This document shows, one piece after another, positions 41,754 through 48,900 of a stretch of 56,931 bases of DNA. The stretch is from a virus, in IMG/VR virus record IMGVR_UViG_3300011114_000582, positions 1 to 56,931 of that record; one strand, 5' to 3'. The notes beneath the pieces are model-generated. The model had not been told where the DNA came from and ran no database searches. It was given only the letters and a program-made list of their open reading frames with translations. Numbering within the stretch: position 1 is the stretch's first letter; every line of letters starts with the position of its first letter. Made by a program: the position numbers and the translations under genes.

Positions 41754-42611
41754 ATGACGATTCGCACCCCCGTATTCTACCACCCGGCCCAAGAGGTCTC
41801 CTACGACTTTATCTCGGTGAGCAAGATCCCCAAGTTCATCGCCCAGTCGGGTGCGGAGGTGCGTTCCGACTTCGGTCCCTACACGACGGCTGACTTGGAG
41901 GAGGCCCACAGCCGTGAGTATGTCCATGGGGTCCTCGACCATACCACTCCGAACGGCTTCGGCACGATCGACCCCGAGCTTACTAACTCGCTCCTGTACT
42001 CGAACGCCGGCCACTGGACGGCGGCTCGCCACGTGCTCCAGCACGGCGGTGTCGCGTGCTCCGCGACGCAGGGCTTCCACCACGCGCACTTCGAGGACGG
42101 CTACGGCTACTGCACGTTCAACGGCCTGATGATCACCGCGATGAAGGCACTGCGCAACGGCGCGAAGAACGTGCTGATTATCGACGGCGATGGACACCAC
42201 GGCGATGGCACCGAGGACGTGATGGACCACCTGATGATCCGGGGCCGCGTGGTGCACATCACTCGCCCCGACATAGGACGCCCTATCCACTCGCAGTGGA
42301 ATGCCAAGATGTGGCAGTCGTTTGCTAAGGGATTGATTCGAGACTCGAAGGCGGGTATAATTCTGTATCAGGCCGGTGCTGACGCTTGGGACCGCGATCC
42401 CTATGGCGTCGGATACCTGTCCAAGGAGGGTCTTGCGGCCCGCGATCGTGGCATCTTCACCGCCGCACGCGACGCCGGGGTCCCATTAGTCTGGAATCTG
42501 GCCGGTGGATACGCGAAGAAGATGCAAGACACGATCGACATCCACCTGCAAACGCTGGCAATCAGCGACGAGGTCTACCATGCCACTGCCGAATCAACTG
42601 TCGTTCGCTGA
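41754..42611 (+). CDS. Histone-deacetylase-fold hydrolase
   Basis: A 285-residue arginase/deacetylase-fold enzyme. The HDAC active site is complete: His109-His110 in GFHHAHF, metal ligands Asp146 and His148 in IDGDGHHGDG, Asp210 in YQAGADAWDRD, and the transition-state Tyr253 in LAGGYA. The family removes acetyl or related acyl groups from lysines, polyamines or small amides with zinc. It has its own strong promoter and follows the base-Z genes. Phage target unknown; candidates are host proteins or acetylpolyamines. Shorter than typical HDACs (about 350 residues) at the N-terminus. It overlaps the next gene by 32 bases. Confidence 0.85.
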   Translation: MTIRTPVFYHPAQEVSYDFISVSKIPKFIAQSGAEVRSDFGPYTTADLEEAHSREYVHGVLDHTTPNGFGTIDPELTNSLLYSNAGHWTAARHVLQHGGVACSATQGFHHAHFEDGYGYCTFNGLMITAMKALRNGAKNVLIIDGDGHHGDGTEDVMDHLMIRGRVVHITRPDIGRPIHSQWNAKMWQSFAKGLIRDSKAGIILYQAGADAWDRDPYGVGYLSKEGLAARDRGIFTAARDAGVPLVWNLAGGYAKKMQDTIDIHLQTLAISDEVYHATAESTVVR

Positions 42612-43851
42612 CCTAATGCAAGGGGTGGGTAAGGGCCATCGCGCTCTTGCCGCTCTCCCCGAAGCCCAGCGTATTCCGCTCGGAATGCGGCAAGCGCAGA
42701 AGACCATGCTCCCCGCCGAGGTGCTGGAGCAGTACAACAAGGCCGGGATTTTCGGCAAGACTACCAGCGGCGAGCCGATTCGTGCCACAATGTCCTCGAT
42801 GAATCAGGATGCCGTGAAAAGCGGATTCATGCCGCAGACGGGCAAGATCCGACTTGACCCCGAGAGCAAAGTGCCAAAGGACCTCGACGAGGCGCACGCA
42901 CGCGGCTACCACCCGAACATCACTTGGGACCGTGGACGAGTGCGTCCCGGTAAAGAGGATATGGGGTACGGCCTCGAGCAGTACATGATAGCGGCGGCGG
43001 CACGGGATCCCCGCTACCAGTCCGCGATGCGTCAGCCCTTTTCCAGCTCGCGCCCCGATCCGGTAATGACCGAACTGTACGCGATGGACGTCAAGCCCGA
43101 CGCCTACGGAATGCGGGACCCCGATTCCGCATGGTGGAAGAATCTACCGGCGAAAGGTAAAGAGCTGTACGCGCTGGCGTACGACATGATGCGAGCACAG
43201 GGCCACGGCAATGTGTCTTCGCACCTGACCGATGTGAACACCGCCCGACGACTGGGCAACATCGCGTCGCACTCGCTCGGCCACGGCGACCTCGGCTTCA
43301 TCGCTCCGGTGGAGGAATGGGGCCATATGCCCGGAATGTCGGGCCAGCTCTTCTCCAGCCCCGTCCAGTCCGCACACGCCGAGGACTACTACCTCAAGAA
43401 GCTCTTTGGCGGCCCCGGTCTCAAGACGAACCAAAAGACCGACGAACTGATGGACGCGGCGGCGGACCTGCGCACGCCCGATTTCTTGCAGATGACGCCG
43501 GACCAGACCCTCGGCACGCTTTTCACACGCGAAGCGCAGATGGCGGGAGCCTATGGCCCCGGCACTGGCACCCAGTCGCCCCTGCGAGTCAGCCAAGTGC
43601 GTCCCTACGAGAACGTCTTGCTCAAGAATCTAGCCGAGCCTCAAGTGCTCGCGAACCCCGGTAGCATCCAAGGCGCGATGGGTCCCACAACGCTGGGCCG
43701 ACAGGCGACCACCGAGGCGATCATTCGCGGAATGCTCAAAGGGTACGAACCCGAGGAGGTGATCGAGCGTTTGGTGCTCGAAGCCCCCGCCGGTGCCTAC
43801 AAGGGCCGGTACAAAAAAGGAGGACTGGCTCATGCCGCAGTCATCGCTTGA
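42580..43851 (+). CDS. Unknown 423-residue protein with KKGG tail
   Basis: ATG 42580 has GAGG seven bases upstream and overlaps the deacetylase gene. The protein starts PLPNQLSFADLMQGVGKGHR and is mixed helical, with GHGNVSSHLTDVNTARRLGN and FIAPVEEWGHMPGMSGQLFS in the middle. Its C-terminus YKGRYKKGGLAHAAVIA carries the same GG tag as several virion-region proteins. This suggests it may be carried in the virion despite its early location. No catalytic motif recognised. Downstream gene start lies within its last codons. Confidence 0.7.
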   Translation: MPLPNQLSFADLMQGVGKGHRALAALPEAQRIPLGMRQAQKTMLPAEVLEQYNKAGIFGKTTSGEPIRATMSSMNQDAVKSGFMPQTGKIRLDPESKVPKDLDEAHARGYHPNITWDRGRVRPGKEDMGYGLEQYMIAAAARDPRYQSAMRQPFSSSRPDPVMTELYAMDVKPDAYGMRDPDSAWWKNLPAKGKELYALAYDMMRAQGHGNVSSHLTDVNTARRLGNIASHSLGHGDLGFIAPVEEWGHMPGMSGQLFSSPVQSAHAEDYYLKKLFGGPGLKTNQKTDELMDAAADLRTPDFLQMTPDQTLGTLFTREAQMAGAYGPGTGTQSPLRVSQVRPYENVLLKNLAEPQVLANPGSIQGAMGPTTLGRQATTEAIIRGMLKGYEPEEVIERLVLEAPAGAYKGRYKKGGLAHAAVIA

Positions 43852-44137
43852 TCTAGATGGGGTGGTCGCGGAGCGCGGCGCATCGTACGGCGACTACACG
43901 ACCCAAGCCGAGATCGCCCAAACGCTGAAGGACCTATTTCGCGAGTGCCCCGGCTGGGAGCGGCTGGAGTACCACCAGCGCGAATCGCTCGACATGATCG
44001 CGTGCAAGGCCTCCCGGATTTTGAACGGCGACCCGAATCACCTCGACTCGTGGGTGGACATCGCGGGGTACGCGACCATCGTGGCGGCACGAATACCGAA
44101 GGGGGGTATTGACAAGGCTACCCCACCTGTGGTATAA
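43832..44137 (+). CDS. DUF6378-type conserved phage protein
   Basis: A 101-residue protein. ATG 43832 is chosen for the strong AAGGAGG site at 43817-43823. The core (ERGASYGDYTTQAEIAQTLK, YHQRESLDMIACKASRILNG, LDSWVDIAGYATI) fits my recollection of DUF6378, found in many phages and of unknown function. The DxW-DxAGYA region suggests a compact helical fold. The stop TAA lies inside the TATAAT of the next promoter. Confidence 0.75.
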   Translation: MPQSSLDLDGVVAERGASYGDYTTQAEIAQTLKDLFRECPGWERLEYHQRESLDMIACKASRILNGDPNHLDSWVDIAGYATIVAARIPKGGIDKATPPVV

Positions 44138-44138
44138 T
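44109..44138 (+). promoter_or_regulatory. Strong promoter with CACCTGTG box
   Basis: TTGACA (44109-44114), 18 bases, TATAAT (44133-44138), extended -10 TGG. The spacer contains CACCTGTG directly upstream of the -10. The transcript begins with a leader hairpin and ends with an ATAGAGGACAC ribosome site before ATG 44208. Confidence 0.9.
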
Positions 44139-44145
44139 ACAGGTT

Positions 44146-44167
44146 CTGGGTTGATAAGACGATCCAG
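44146..44167 (+). promoter_or_regulatory. Leader RNA hairpin, copy 1
   Basis: CTGGGT (44146-44151) pairs with ATCCAG (44162-44167) across a 10-base loop TGATAAGACG. The same leader element follows the promoter at 47673, with an A-U pair where this copy has G-U. It is probably a 5'-UTR structure protecting or regulating the mRNA. Confidence 0.65.
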
Positions 44168-44207
44168 TACCCCATCAATCGATAGACACTATAGAGGACA
44201 CACAATC

Positions 44208-44504
44208 ATGGCAAAGACTACTACTAAACCCGTCGCGATCACTACCGACATGGTGGACGAACTCGCCAGCGTACGTGACCAGCTCAAGGCCCTGACCGCC
44301 CGCGAGAAGTACCTGAAGGGGATCTTCCGCAAGGGCGGCGACGCGATCTACCGTGGTGACCAGCACCAAATCGAGATCAAGTTCACGACCCGCCCACAGC
44401 TCGACATGGATGCCGTCCGCGCAAAGCTCTCGGCCGAGTGGATCGAAGAGCACACCGGCGAAGTCGAGGTGATGAACATCCGCCAGATGGAGATCGTAAA
44501 ATGA
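44208..44504 (+). CDS. Small early protein, basic
   Basis: A 98-residue protein (TTTKPVAITTDMVDELASVR, DQLKALTAREKYLKGIFRKG, then HQIEIKFTTRPQLDMDAVRA). A helical hairpin is followed by a small beta-alpha unit. Preceded by a strong promoter, leader hairpin and ribosome site. It abuts the next gene with ATG overlap. Unknown function. Confidence 0.7.
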   Translation: MAKTTTKPVAITTDMVDELASVRDQLKALTAREKYLKGIFRKGGDAIYRGDQHQIEIKFTTRPQLDMDAVRAKLSAEWIEEHTGEVEVMNIRQMEIVK

Positions 44505-44719
44505 AGGTGACCCCCTACACGACCAAGACCGGCATCCAAATCGGGTGCATGTACCAGCCGAAGCAGACGTGGGAGCCGAGCGCGGACATGGAAAGGCTCC
44601 AGCTCTCGCTACTCAACCCCAGCTATCGCCCAACGGCCACGTTAGTGATCGACACGATCTTGTGGCTCGCGAGTGTGGTACTGATCGCATTGTTAATCGT
44701 AGGAGTACACTATGCTTGA
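44501..44719 (+). CDS. Small membrane protein
   Basis: A 72-residue protein. The N-terminal 45 residues are soluble (YTTKTGIQIGCMYQPKQTWE). TLVIDTILWLASVVLIALLI (about 48-67) is a single membrane helix close to the C-terminus. It overlaps the upstream gene by 4 bases and the next by 8. It could be an inner-membrane effector such as a superinfection-exclusion factor, but this is speculation. Confidence 0.62.
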   Translation: MKVTPYTTKTGIQIGCMYQPKQTWEPSADMERLQLSLLNPSYRPTATLVIDTILWLASVVLIALLIVGVHYA

Positions 44720-44900
44720 AGACGACGAAGTCGAACAGGACGAGGGCGAGAACACTTGCCCCATTTGTAACGCTGGCATGGAGGCCCGGTGCTTGGAGTC
44801 CAAGACCGACCCCCGGCACGACATCTTTTGGGCCAAGTACGGCTACGAGTGCGGCGAGTGTGGTCACAAAGGCGACACTTGGGAAGTACTGGCGGATTAG
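44712..44900 (+). CDS. Small acidic zinc-ribbon protein
   Basis: A 62-residue protein with an acidic start (EDDEVEQDEGEN) and two knuckles, CPIC and CGECG, spaced as in a zinc ribbon of the phage Lar type (restriction alleviation). GYECGECGHKGDTWEV resembles that C-terminal knuckle. A role in protection from restriction is possible but the likeness is only in the ribbon. Confidence 0.66.
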   Translation: MLEDDEVEQDEGENTCPICNAGMEARCLESKTDPRHDIFWAKYGYECGECGHKGDTWEVLAD

Positions 44901-44907
44901 ACGATAC

Positions 44908-44936
44908 TTGACAGGTTATTCCACCTGTGTTATAAT
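44908..44936 (+). promoter_or_regulatory. Strong promoter with CACCTGTG box
   Basis: TTGACA (44908-44913), 17 bases, TATAAT (44931-44936), TGT extension, CACCTGTG in the spacer. Leader ends ACATAGAGGACAC before ATG 44973. Confidence 0.92.
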
Positions 44937-44972
44937 TCATTCTTCATCAACACATAGAGGACACTAGACATC

Positions 44973-45953
44973 ATGGCACACGAACTACACACAAATGCGG
45001 CTGGCAAGGCATCAATGGCTTACGCGGGCGACACCCCTTGGCACGGCTTGGGTCAGCGACTCACACCCGACGCACCACTCGACGTTTGGACTCGCGAAGC
45101 GGGACTCGACTGGGAGGTGAAAAAAGGCGCGATCGCCTACGAGGTGCGCGACGAGGAGGACAATCCGGTCCGTATGCAGACCGTCCCCGCACGTTGGGCA
45201 CTGTACCGCTCCGACACCGGTGCGCCCCTGTCCGTGATGTCGAGCAATTACCACATCACTCAGCCCCGCGCCGTGATGGAGTTCTTCCGCGACCTGACTG
45301 AAGGTGGCGATTTCAAGATGGAGACCGCTGGCGTCCTGCGCAACGGCTCCACCTACTGGGCGTTGGCCAAGGCCGAGGATTCGTTCGACGTGGGCGGCGG
45401 TGACGTGGTCCTGCCCTACCTCTTGCTCGCGACGTCTTGCGACGGCTCGATGTCGAACACCGCGCAGTTCACGACCACCCGAGTGGTGTGCAACAATACG
45501 CTGTCGCTCGCCGTGGCGAACAAGACCGGCCAAATCCGCGTGCCGCACAGCACCCAGTTCAACGCCGAGAAGTTCAAGGCAGAGCTTGGCCTGTGCGCGG
45601 ATACTTGGAGCCAGTTCAAGACGAACGCGACCACGCTGTCCAAGCGCAAGGTGTCGAAAGAGGAGGCGGCCCGCTACTTCCTCGACGTATTCTACGGCGA
45701 GGAAGCCGAGTCGATCGACGTCGAAGCCAAGCGTCCGATGATCGAGCTGGTGACCAAGATCTACCTCGACGGTGTGGGCCAGCGAGCCAAGACCGCACAA
45801 GGCACCGCGTGGGGACTGCTCAACGCCGTCACCCGATTCGCCGACCACGAGCGCAAAGCCGCGTCCCGCGACACTCGCCTCCAGTCCGCTTGGTTCGGTG
45901 CCGGTGCCCGACTGAAACGCGACGCCTTGACACAGGCTCTCGCGCTGGTATAA
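44973..45953 (+). CDS. DUF932-family phage/plasmid protein
   Basis: A 326-residue member of the DUF932 family (PF06067). Motifs include TPWHGLGQRLTPDAPLDVWT, a conserved SSNYHITQPRAVMEFFRDL, SCDGSMSNTAQFTTTRVVCN and NTLSLAV, and a C-terminal helical region with GTAWGLLNAVTRFADHERKA. These proteins are widespread in phages and plasmids; their molecular role is not settled, with links to DNA replication and repair contexts. It has its own promoter. A second promoter is embedded in its last codons. Confidence 0.85.
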   Translation: MAHELHTNAAGKASMAYAGDTPWHGLGQRLTPDAPLDVWTREAGLDWEVKKGAIAYEVRDEEDNPVRMQTVPARWALYRSDTGAPLSVMSSNYHITQPRAVMEFFRDLTEGGDFKMETAGVLRNGSTYWALAKAEDSFDVGGGDVVLPYLLLATSCDGSMSNTAQFTTTRVVCNNTLSLAVANKTGQIRVPHSTQFNAEKFKAELGLCADTWSQFKTNATTLSKRKVSKEEAARYFLDVFYGEEAESIDVEAKRPMIELVTKIYLDGVGQRAKTAQGTAWGLLNAVTRFADHERKAASRDTRLQSAWFGAGARLKRDALTQALALV

Positions 45954-45954
45954 T
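45927..45954 (+). promoter_or_regulatory. Promoter immediately upstream of a terminator
   Basis: TTGACA (45927-45932), 16 bases, TATAAT (45949-45954), TGG extension. It lies in the last codons of the DUF932 gene. Predicted start near 45961 is only about 50 bases before a complete terminator, so it yields a short RNA unless termination is relieved. Confidence 0.78.
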
Positions 45955-45990
45955 TGGGGTTCATGGTTCTGCAGTTGCCGTGAGATTTTA

Positions 45991-46014
45991 AAGGGGCTTC
46001 GGCCCCTTCTTTTT
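45991..46014 (+). terminator. Intrinsic terminator with UUCG loop
   Basis: AAGGGGC (45991-45997), TTCG, GCCCCTT (46002-46008), then CTTTTT. A very strong rho-independent terminator, between the DUF932 gene and the next regulator-like gene. Confidence 0.92.
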
Positions 46015-46032
46015 AAACACATAGAGGAAATT

Positions 46033-46809
46033 ATGACTAGAATAGTCTGGACCAACGAGGAAAAGGTCGCTATCTTCGCCCACATGATCGAGGTCTTCCG
46101 GCAGTTCCCGAAGCTCGGTCGTAAAGAAGCACTCAAGCGAGCGCAGACCGTACTAAACGCCAGCCGGTGGATCAAAGTCACTGACCAACGCGTGTTCAAC
46201 TACAAAGACCGCATTGAAGTCGCCCGGCAGAAGGCCCAGCAGGAGTCGAAGAAGAAGCCTCCGGAGGCCGTCGTCGCCCCTGCCCCTATACTAGCCCCAA
46301 CCCCCGCGCCCGAGCGCAAGGAGAGTACCACGGAACGCCTCGCTCAGGCATTCGAGCGACTGCTGGACATTATGGCCGACGCGGTGGCGGCTAAGGTGGC
46401 CGAGCGGATCACTCCACCGATGTCTCGCGAGGAGCTGACGCGGCACGTGGACCAACAATTCGAGGCGGAGTTCACCAAATACCCGAGGCCCCGCCACGAC
46501 CCCCAGCCCATTCGTCACCCTACCGGCTACGCGAAACCCGGCGTGCTCGTAATCGGACTACTACCGGCACAGGCTCATCACGTGAGCCACCTGTTGGCCC
46601 AGTATTTGGACCTGTCCTTTTTCACCGCTGAGGAAGCCATCACGTTCCCCAAGCTCACCCGGGCACACACGGTGCTGATGACCAAGTTCATTTCGCACGC
46701 CGTGCAGGACAAATACCGCAAGTCCCCGAAGCTCCACTTCTGCAACGGAAGCGTGGCCGTGCTGATTAGCCTCCTCGAAGGAATCTACAAAGAGTCGAGG
46801 GGTACTTGA
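46033..46809 (+). CDS. Putative DNA-binding regulator (Myb/SANT-like N-terminus)
   Basis: A 258-residue protein. The N-terminus (IVWTNEEKVAIFAHMIEVFR, then KEALKRAQTVLNASRWIKVT) has the tryptophan-helix pattern of Myb/SANT-type DNA-binding domains. A Pro/Ala hinge (VVAPAPILAPTPAPER) separates it from a helical middle (FERLLDIMADAVAAKVAERI). The C-terminal domain (YAKPGVLVIGLLPAQAHHVS, later HAVQDKYRKSP) may bind a ligand or partner. Its gene follows a promoter-terminator pair, implying regulated expression. Candidate regulator of the CACCYGTG promoters or host genes; no direct proof. Confidence 0.68.
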   Translation: MTRIVWTNEEKVAIFAHMIEVFRQFPKLGRKEALKRAQTVLNASRWIKVTDQRVFNYKDRIEVARQKAQQESKKKPPEAVVAPAPILAPTPAPERKESTTERLAQAFERLLDIMADAVAAKVAERITPPMSREELTRHVDQQFEAEFTKYPRPRHDPQPIRHPTGYAKPGVLVIGLLPAQAHHVSHLLAQYLDLSFFTAEEAITFPKLTRAHTVLMTKFISHAVQDKYRKSPKLHFCNGSVAVLISLLEGIYKESRGT

Positions 46810-46834
46810 CAGATTGTAGCACCTGTGTTATAAT
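46806..46834 (+). promoter_or_regulatory. Strong promoter with CACCTGTG box
   Basis: TTGACA (46806-46811) overlaps the previous stop; 17 bases; TATAAT (46829-46834), TGT extension and CACCTGTG. Leader contains ACATAGAGGACAAC before ATG 46869. Confidence 0.92.
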
Positions 46835-46868
46835 ATAACCTTTTTAACAACACATAGAGGACAACACC

Positions 46869-47126
46869 ATGCAAGCTAAAACCTACACCAGCCCCGAGCA
46901 GTCTATGTACGGGTGCGACATCGAAGAGTTCAAGGCGTCTGTACGCCGCTCGATCACCTACCGCTTCACCGGCGGCAACATGGTCGTCGCGGGTCTGATG
47001 TCCGACGCGCAGGAGCTGATGGCCATGGGCGATAGCGAGACCGCCCGCCAGTACCTGAACCGTGCAAAGTCGATCCTGTTCGACATCATGGACGGCGAAA
47101 TGTCCGGTAGTGCGGAGGTGAAGTGA
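46869..47126 (+). CDS. Small early protein
   Basis: An 85-residue protein (QAKTYTSPEQSMYGCDIEEF, then TYRFTGGNMVVAGLMSDAQE and ARQYLNRAKSILFDIMDGEM). It looks helical. Its stop overlaps the following ATG. Expressed from its own strong promoter. No family recognised. Confidence 0.7.
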   Translation: MQAKTYTSPEQSMYGCDIEEFKASVRRSITYRFTGGNMVVAGLMSDAQELMAMGDSETARQYLNRAKSILFDIMDGEMSGSAEVK

Positions 47127-47368
47127 TGAACCGCACGATCTCCTACACTGACCTCGCGGCACTCTTTCGCCGCAAATTCGCCCACTCCGATTTGTACTCG
47201 TGCGAGTGCGCCCTGCGCGACTGCTATGACGCGCTGTTAGCCGTCGGTGAGCACCGCGACCCCGAATACGCTCGGAAGCTGTGGTGCGAAATCGACGCCA
47301 TCCGCGATCGCCAAATGGCGATCAATAAGAACGCTCGTGAACTCAAAGAAATGAGGGCCTACCCATGA
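47126..47368 (+). CDS. Small early protein, Cys/charged
   Basis: An 80-residue protein (NRTISYTDLAALFRRKFAHS, SCECALRDCYDALLAVGEHR, ARKLWCEIDAIRDRQMAINK). ATG 47126 overlaps the upstream stop (TGATG). Helical with five scattered cysteines. Unknown function. Confidence 0.68.
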   Translation: MNRTISYTDLAALFRRKFAHSDLYSCECALRDCYDALLAVGEHRDPEYARKLWCEIDAIRDRQMAINKNARELKEMRAYP

Positions 47369-47640
47369 TGATACTCAACTCCGCCATGGACCTGATCGAC
47401 GCGATCGCCAATCGGGACCTCAAGCCCATTGCCTACTCGGGGCACGAATACGGACGCAACTGCGTCGCCTGTATCGTCGAAGCTGGCTCTTGGCTCGGAC
47501 TCGAGGGCTTGCCCAAGGCGGGTGCCACGGTGGACCAGATGGGCAAAGACTATATCGTCTACTGGCCCCGTGCCGAATGGACCGAGAGCGTGCAAGAGTA
47601 CGTTGACACCATCTACGACCCGTCGGGAAAGGTAGAATGA
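47365..47640 (+). CDS. Small early protein
   Basis: A 91-residue acidic protein (ILNSAMDLIDAIANRDLKPI, AYSGHEYGRNCVACIVEAGS, YWPRAEWTESVQEYVDTIYD). It begins in the stop of the upstream gene. A compact alpha/beta fold is likely. No family recognised. Confidence 0.68.
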   Translation: MMILNSAMDLIDAIANRDLKPIAYSGHEYGRNCVACIVEAGSWLGLEGLPKAGATVDQMGKDYIVYWPRAEWTESVQEYVDTIYDPSGKVE

Positions 47641-47672
47641 CCCTATTCGCTGTAGGGTCGTTTGCGGGGGTA

Positions 47673-47702
47673 TTGACAAACCCATTGCACCCGTGTTATA
47701 AT
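47673..47702 (+). promoter_or_regulatory. Strong promoter with CACCCGTG box
   Basis: TTGACA (47673-47678), 18 bases, TATAAT (47697-47702), TGT extension, CACCCGTG in the spacer. The leader repeats the hairpin element of the transcript from 44109. Confidence 0.92.
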
Positions 47703-47709
47703 ACAGGTT

Positions 47710-47731
47710 CTGGATTGATAAAACGATCCAG
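47710..47731 (+). promoter_or_regulatory. Leader RNA hairpin, copy 2
   Basis: CTGGAT (47710-47715) pairs with ATCCAG (47726-47731) around TGATAAAACG. Differences from copy 1 keep the stem intact. Followed by TTATAGAGGACACG before ATG 47771. Confidence 0.65.
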
Positions 47732-47770
47732 TGACCACAACCCCACATAATCTTATAGAGGACACGCACC

Positions 47771-48274
47771 ATGAAAATCGCAACACGCACAGCTACTAAG
47801 ACTCAAGTCGAAATCGTCTCCGTGAACGGCGGCTGGACCACAATCCGCGCTATCGGCCAGCAGAAGACCCTCAAGGTCCGCAACGGCGAATTGACCGGCC
47901 ACACCACAATCACTAAGGCCACGCCTACTACCGCCGAATTGGTGATCGCCAAGGCACAGGCCACCGCCCGTACCAAGATGGACATCAACGAGCGCAAAAA
48001 CGGCAAAGTCGATCCGCTCTACTTGCCCCAGTACACCGCGTACGCCATCCAGCTGGCCGACGGCACGAAGAAGCGTTCGATCGACAAAGGCGACGCGGTG
48101 GCCACGTCACTGCGCAAGCTGACTCTCGACGCCGTGTACGCGACAGCGTCCAGCGCGACCGGCATCTCCCAAGTCGGCCTCCGCGATCGCTTCGCCCACC
48201 TCAACCCCGGCATGCAACGCATGAACCTTGGCAACATGATCCGCAAAGCACTGAAGGAAACCGCAAATGCCTGA
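47771..48274 (+). CDS. Early protein of unknown function
   Basis: A 167-residue basic protein. Its first half is beta-rich (TQVEIVSVNGGWTTIRAIGQ, LKVRNGELTGHTTITKA) like an OB or SH3 fold. Its second half carries YTAYAIQLADGTKKRSIDKG and GLRDRFAHLNPGMQRMNLGN, which resembles a DNA-binding helical end. It is the best-expressed candidate of this region, with promoter, structured leader and strong ribosome site. Function unknown. Confidence 0.72.
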   Translation: MKIATRTATKTQVEIVSVNGGWTTIRAIGQQKTLKVRNGELTGHTTITKATPTTAELVIAKAQATARTKMDINERKNGKVDPLYLPQYTAYAIQLADGTKKRSIDKGDAVATSLRKLTLDAVYATASSATGISQVGLRDRFAHLNPGMQRMNLGNMIRKALKETANA

Positions 48275-48482
48275 TACGAAAAAAGAAGTCCGGGTGCGCT
48301 TGCACTCGGCCACCCTCACGGGTGAAATGCTACTGGACGGCCAGCGCATCGCCTTCCGCGCCGAAATCGACGGCGGCAAGGTGGATGCGTGGTTCGATCC
48401 GACGAAGGACGGACAAGTCGTGGACCGCTGGGTCGCCTTCCGTGCTTTGGACCGATGGATTGACGATAACCTCCGGGGCTAA
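48267..48482 (+). CDS. Small early protein
   Basis: A 71-residue protein (EVRVRLHSATLTGEMLLDGQ, AFRAEIDGGKVDAWFDPTKD, FRALDRWIDDNLRG). It overlaps the gene before by 8 bases. Compact beta-hairpin plus helix look; no family recognised. Confidence 0.66.
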   Translation: MPDTKKEVRVRLHSATLTGEMLLDGQRIAFRAEIDGGKVDAWFDPTKDGQVVDRWVAFRALDRWIDDNLRG

Positions 48483-48486
48483 CGCG

Positions 48487-48636
48487 GTGCAGTTCTGTGC
48501 GAAATGCAAAGCCGAGCGGCTGTCCGGCGGCGGCGTCGAAACCCGCCCCGGCCGGTGGCTGTGCGCGAAATGCTGGGTCTCGTTCACCCAACGGAAAGTA
48601 GGGGGGATTGACAAAGGTATGGCACCTGTGTTATAA
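48487..48636 (+). CDS. Small zinc-ribbon protein (GTG start)
   Basis: A 49-residue ORF starting at GTG 48487, four bases after the upstream stop. It holds two CAKC knuckles (QFCAKCKAERLSGG and RWLCAKCWVSF) spaced as a zinc ribbon. The last codons and stop overlap the next promoter. There is no clear ribosome site, so translation may depend on coupling. Moderate support only. Confidence 0.5.
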   Translation: MQFCAKCKAERLSGGGVETRPGRWLCAKCWVSFTQRKVGGIDKGMAPVL

Positions 48637-48637
48637 T
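48608..48637 (+). promoter_or_regulatory. Strong promoter with CACCTGTG box
   Basis: TTGACA (48608-48613), 18 bases, TATAAT (48632-48637), TGT extension, CACCTGTG in the spacer. Leader with AGATAGAGGACACC before ATG 48673. Confidence 0.92.
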
Positions 48638-48672
48638 TCGTCTTTTTACTTCAACAGATAGAGGACACCGCA

Positions 48673-48897
48673 ATGACTGACACGCTCGCCACCCTGATCG
48701 CCACTCCAATCGCTGGTAACTACGCCGCTGACGCCGCCCTCGTCAAGCGCATCAACCGATTCGCCGAGTCCGACGCCCCCGTCGCCGACCGCGCCGATGC
48801 CGTCCGCTTCCTGTCCCGCGTCGTTTACGGTCTCCACGACCCGCTGATGTCCTACGATGACGCGACTCTCCTCCGGATCTTCCTGACCGGCGAGTAA
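48673..48897 (+). CDS. Small early protein
   Basis: A 74-residue protein (TDTLATLIATPIAGNYAADA, KRINRFAESDAPVADRADAV, VYGLHDPLMSYDDATLLRIF). Helical and Ala-rich. It is the only gene between two promoters, so it is expressed individually. No family recognised. Confidence 0.7.
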   Translation: MTDTLATLIATPIAGNYAADAALVKRINRFAESDAPVADRADAVRFLSRVVYGLHDPLMSYDDATLLRIFLTGE

Positions 48898-48900
48898 TAC

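Noticed and set aside
45012-46199. Minus-strand open frame of 395 codons opposite the DUF932 gene
   Set aside because: It crosses a + strand promoter and terminator and matches no family; DUF932 on the + strand is clear.
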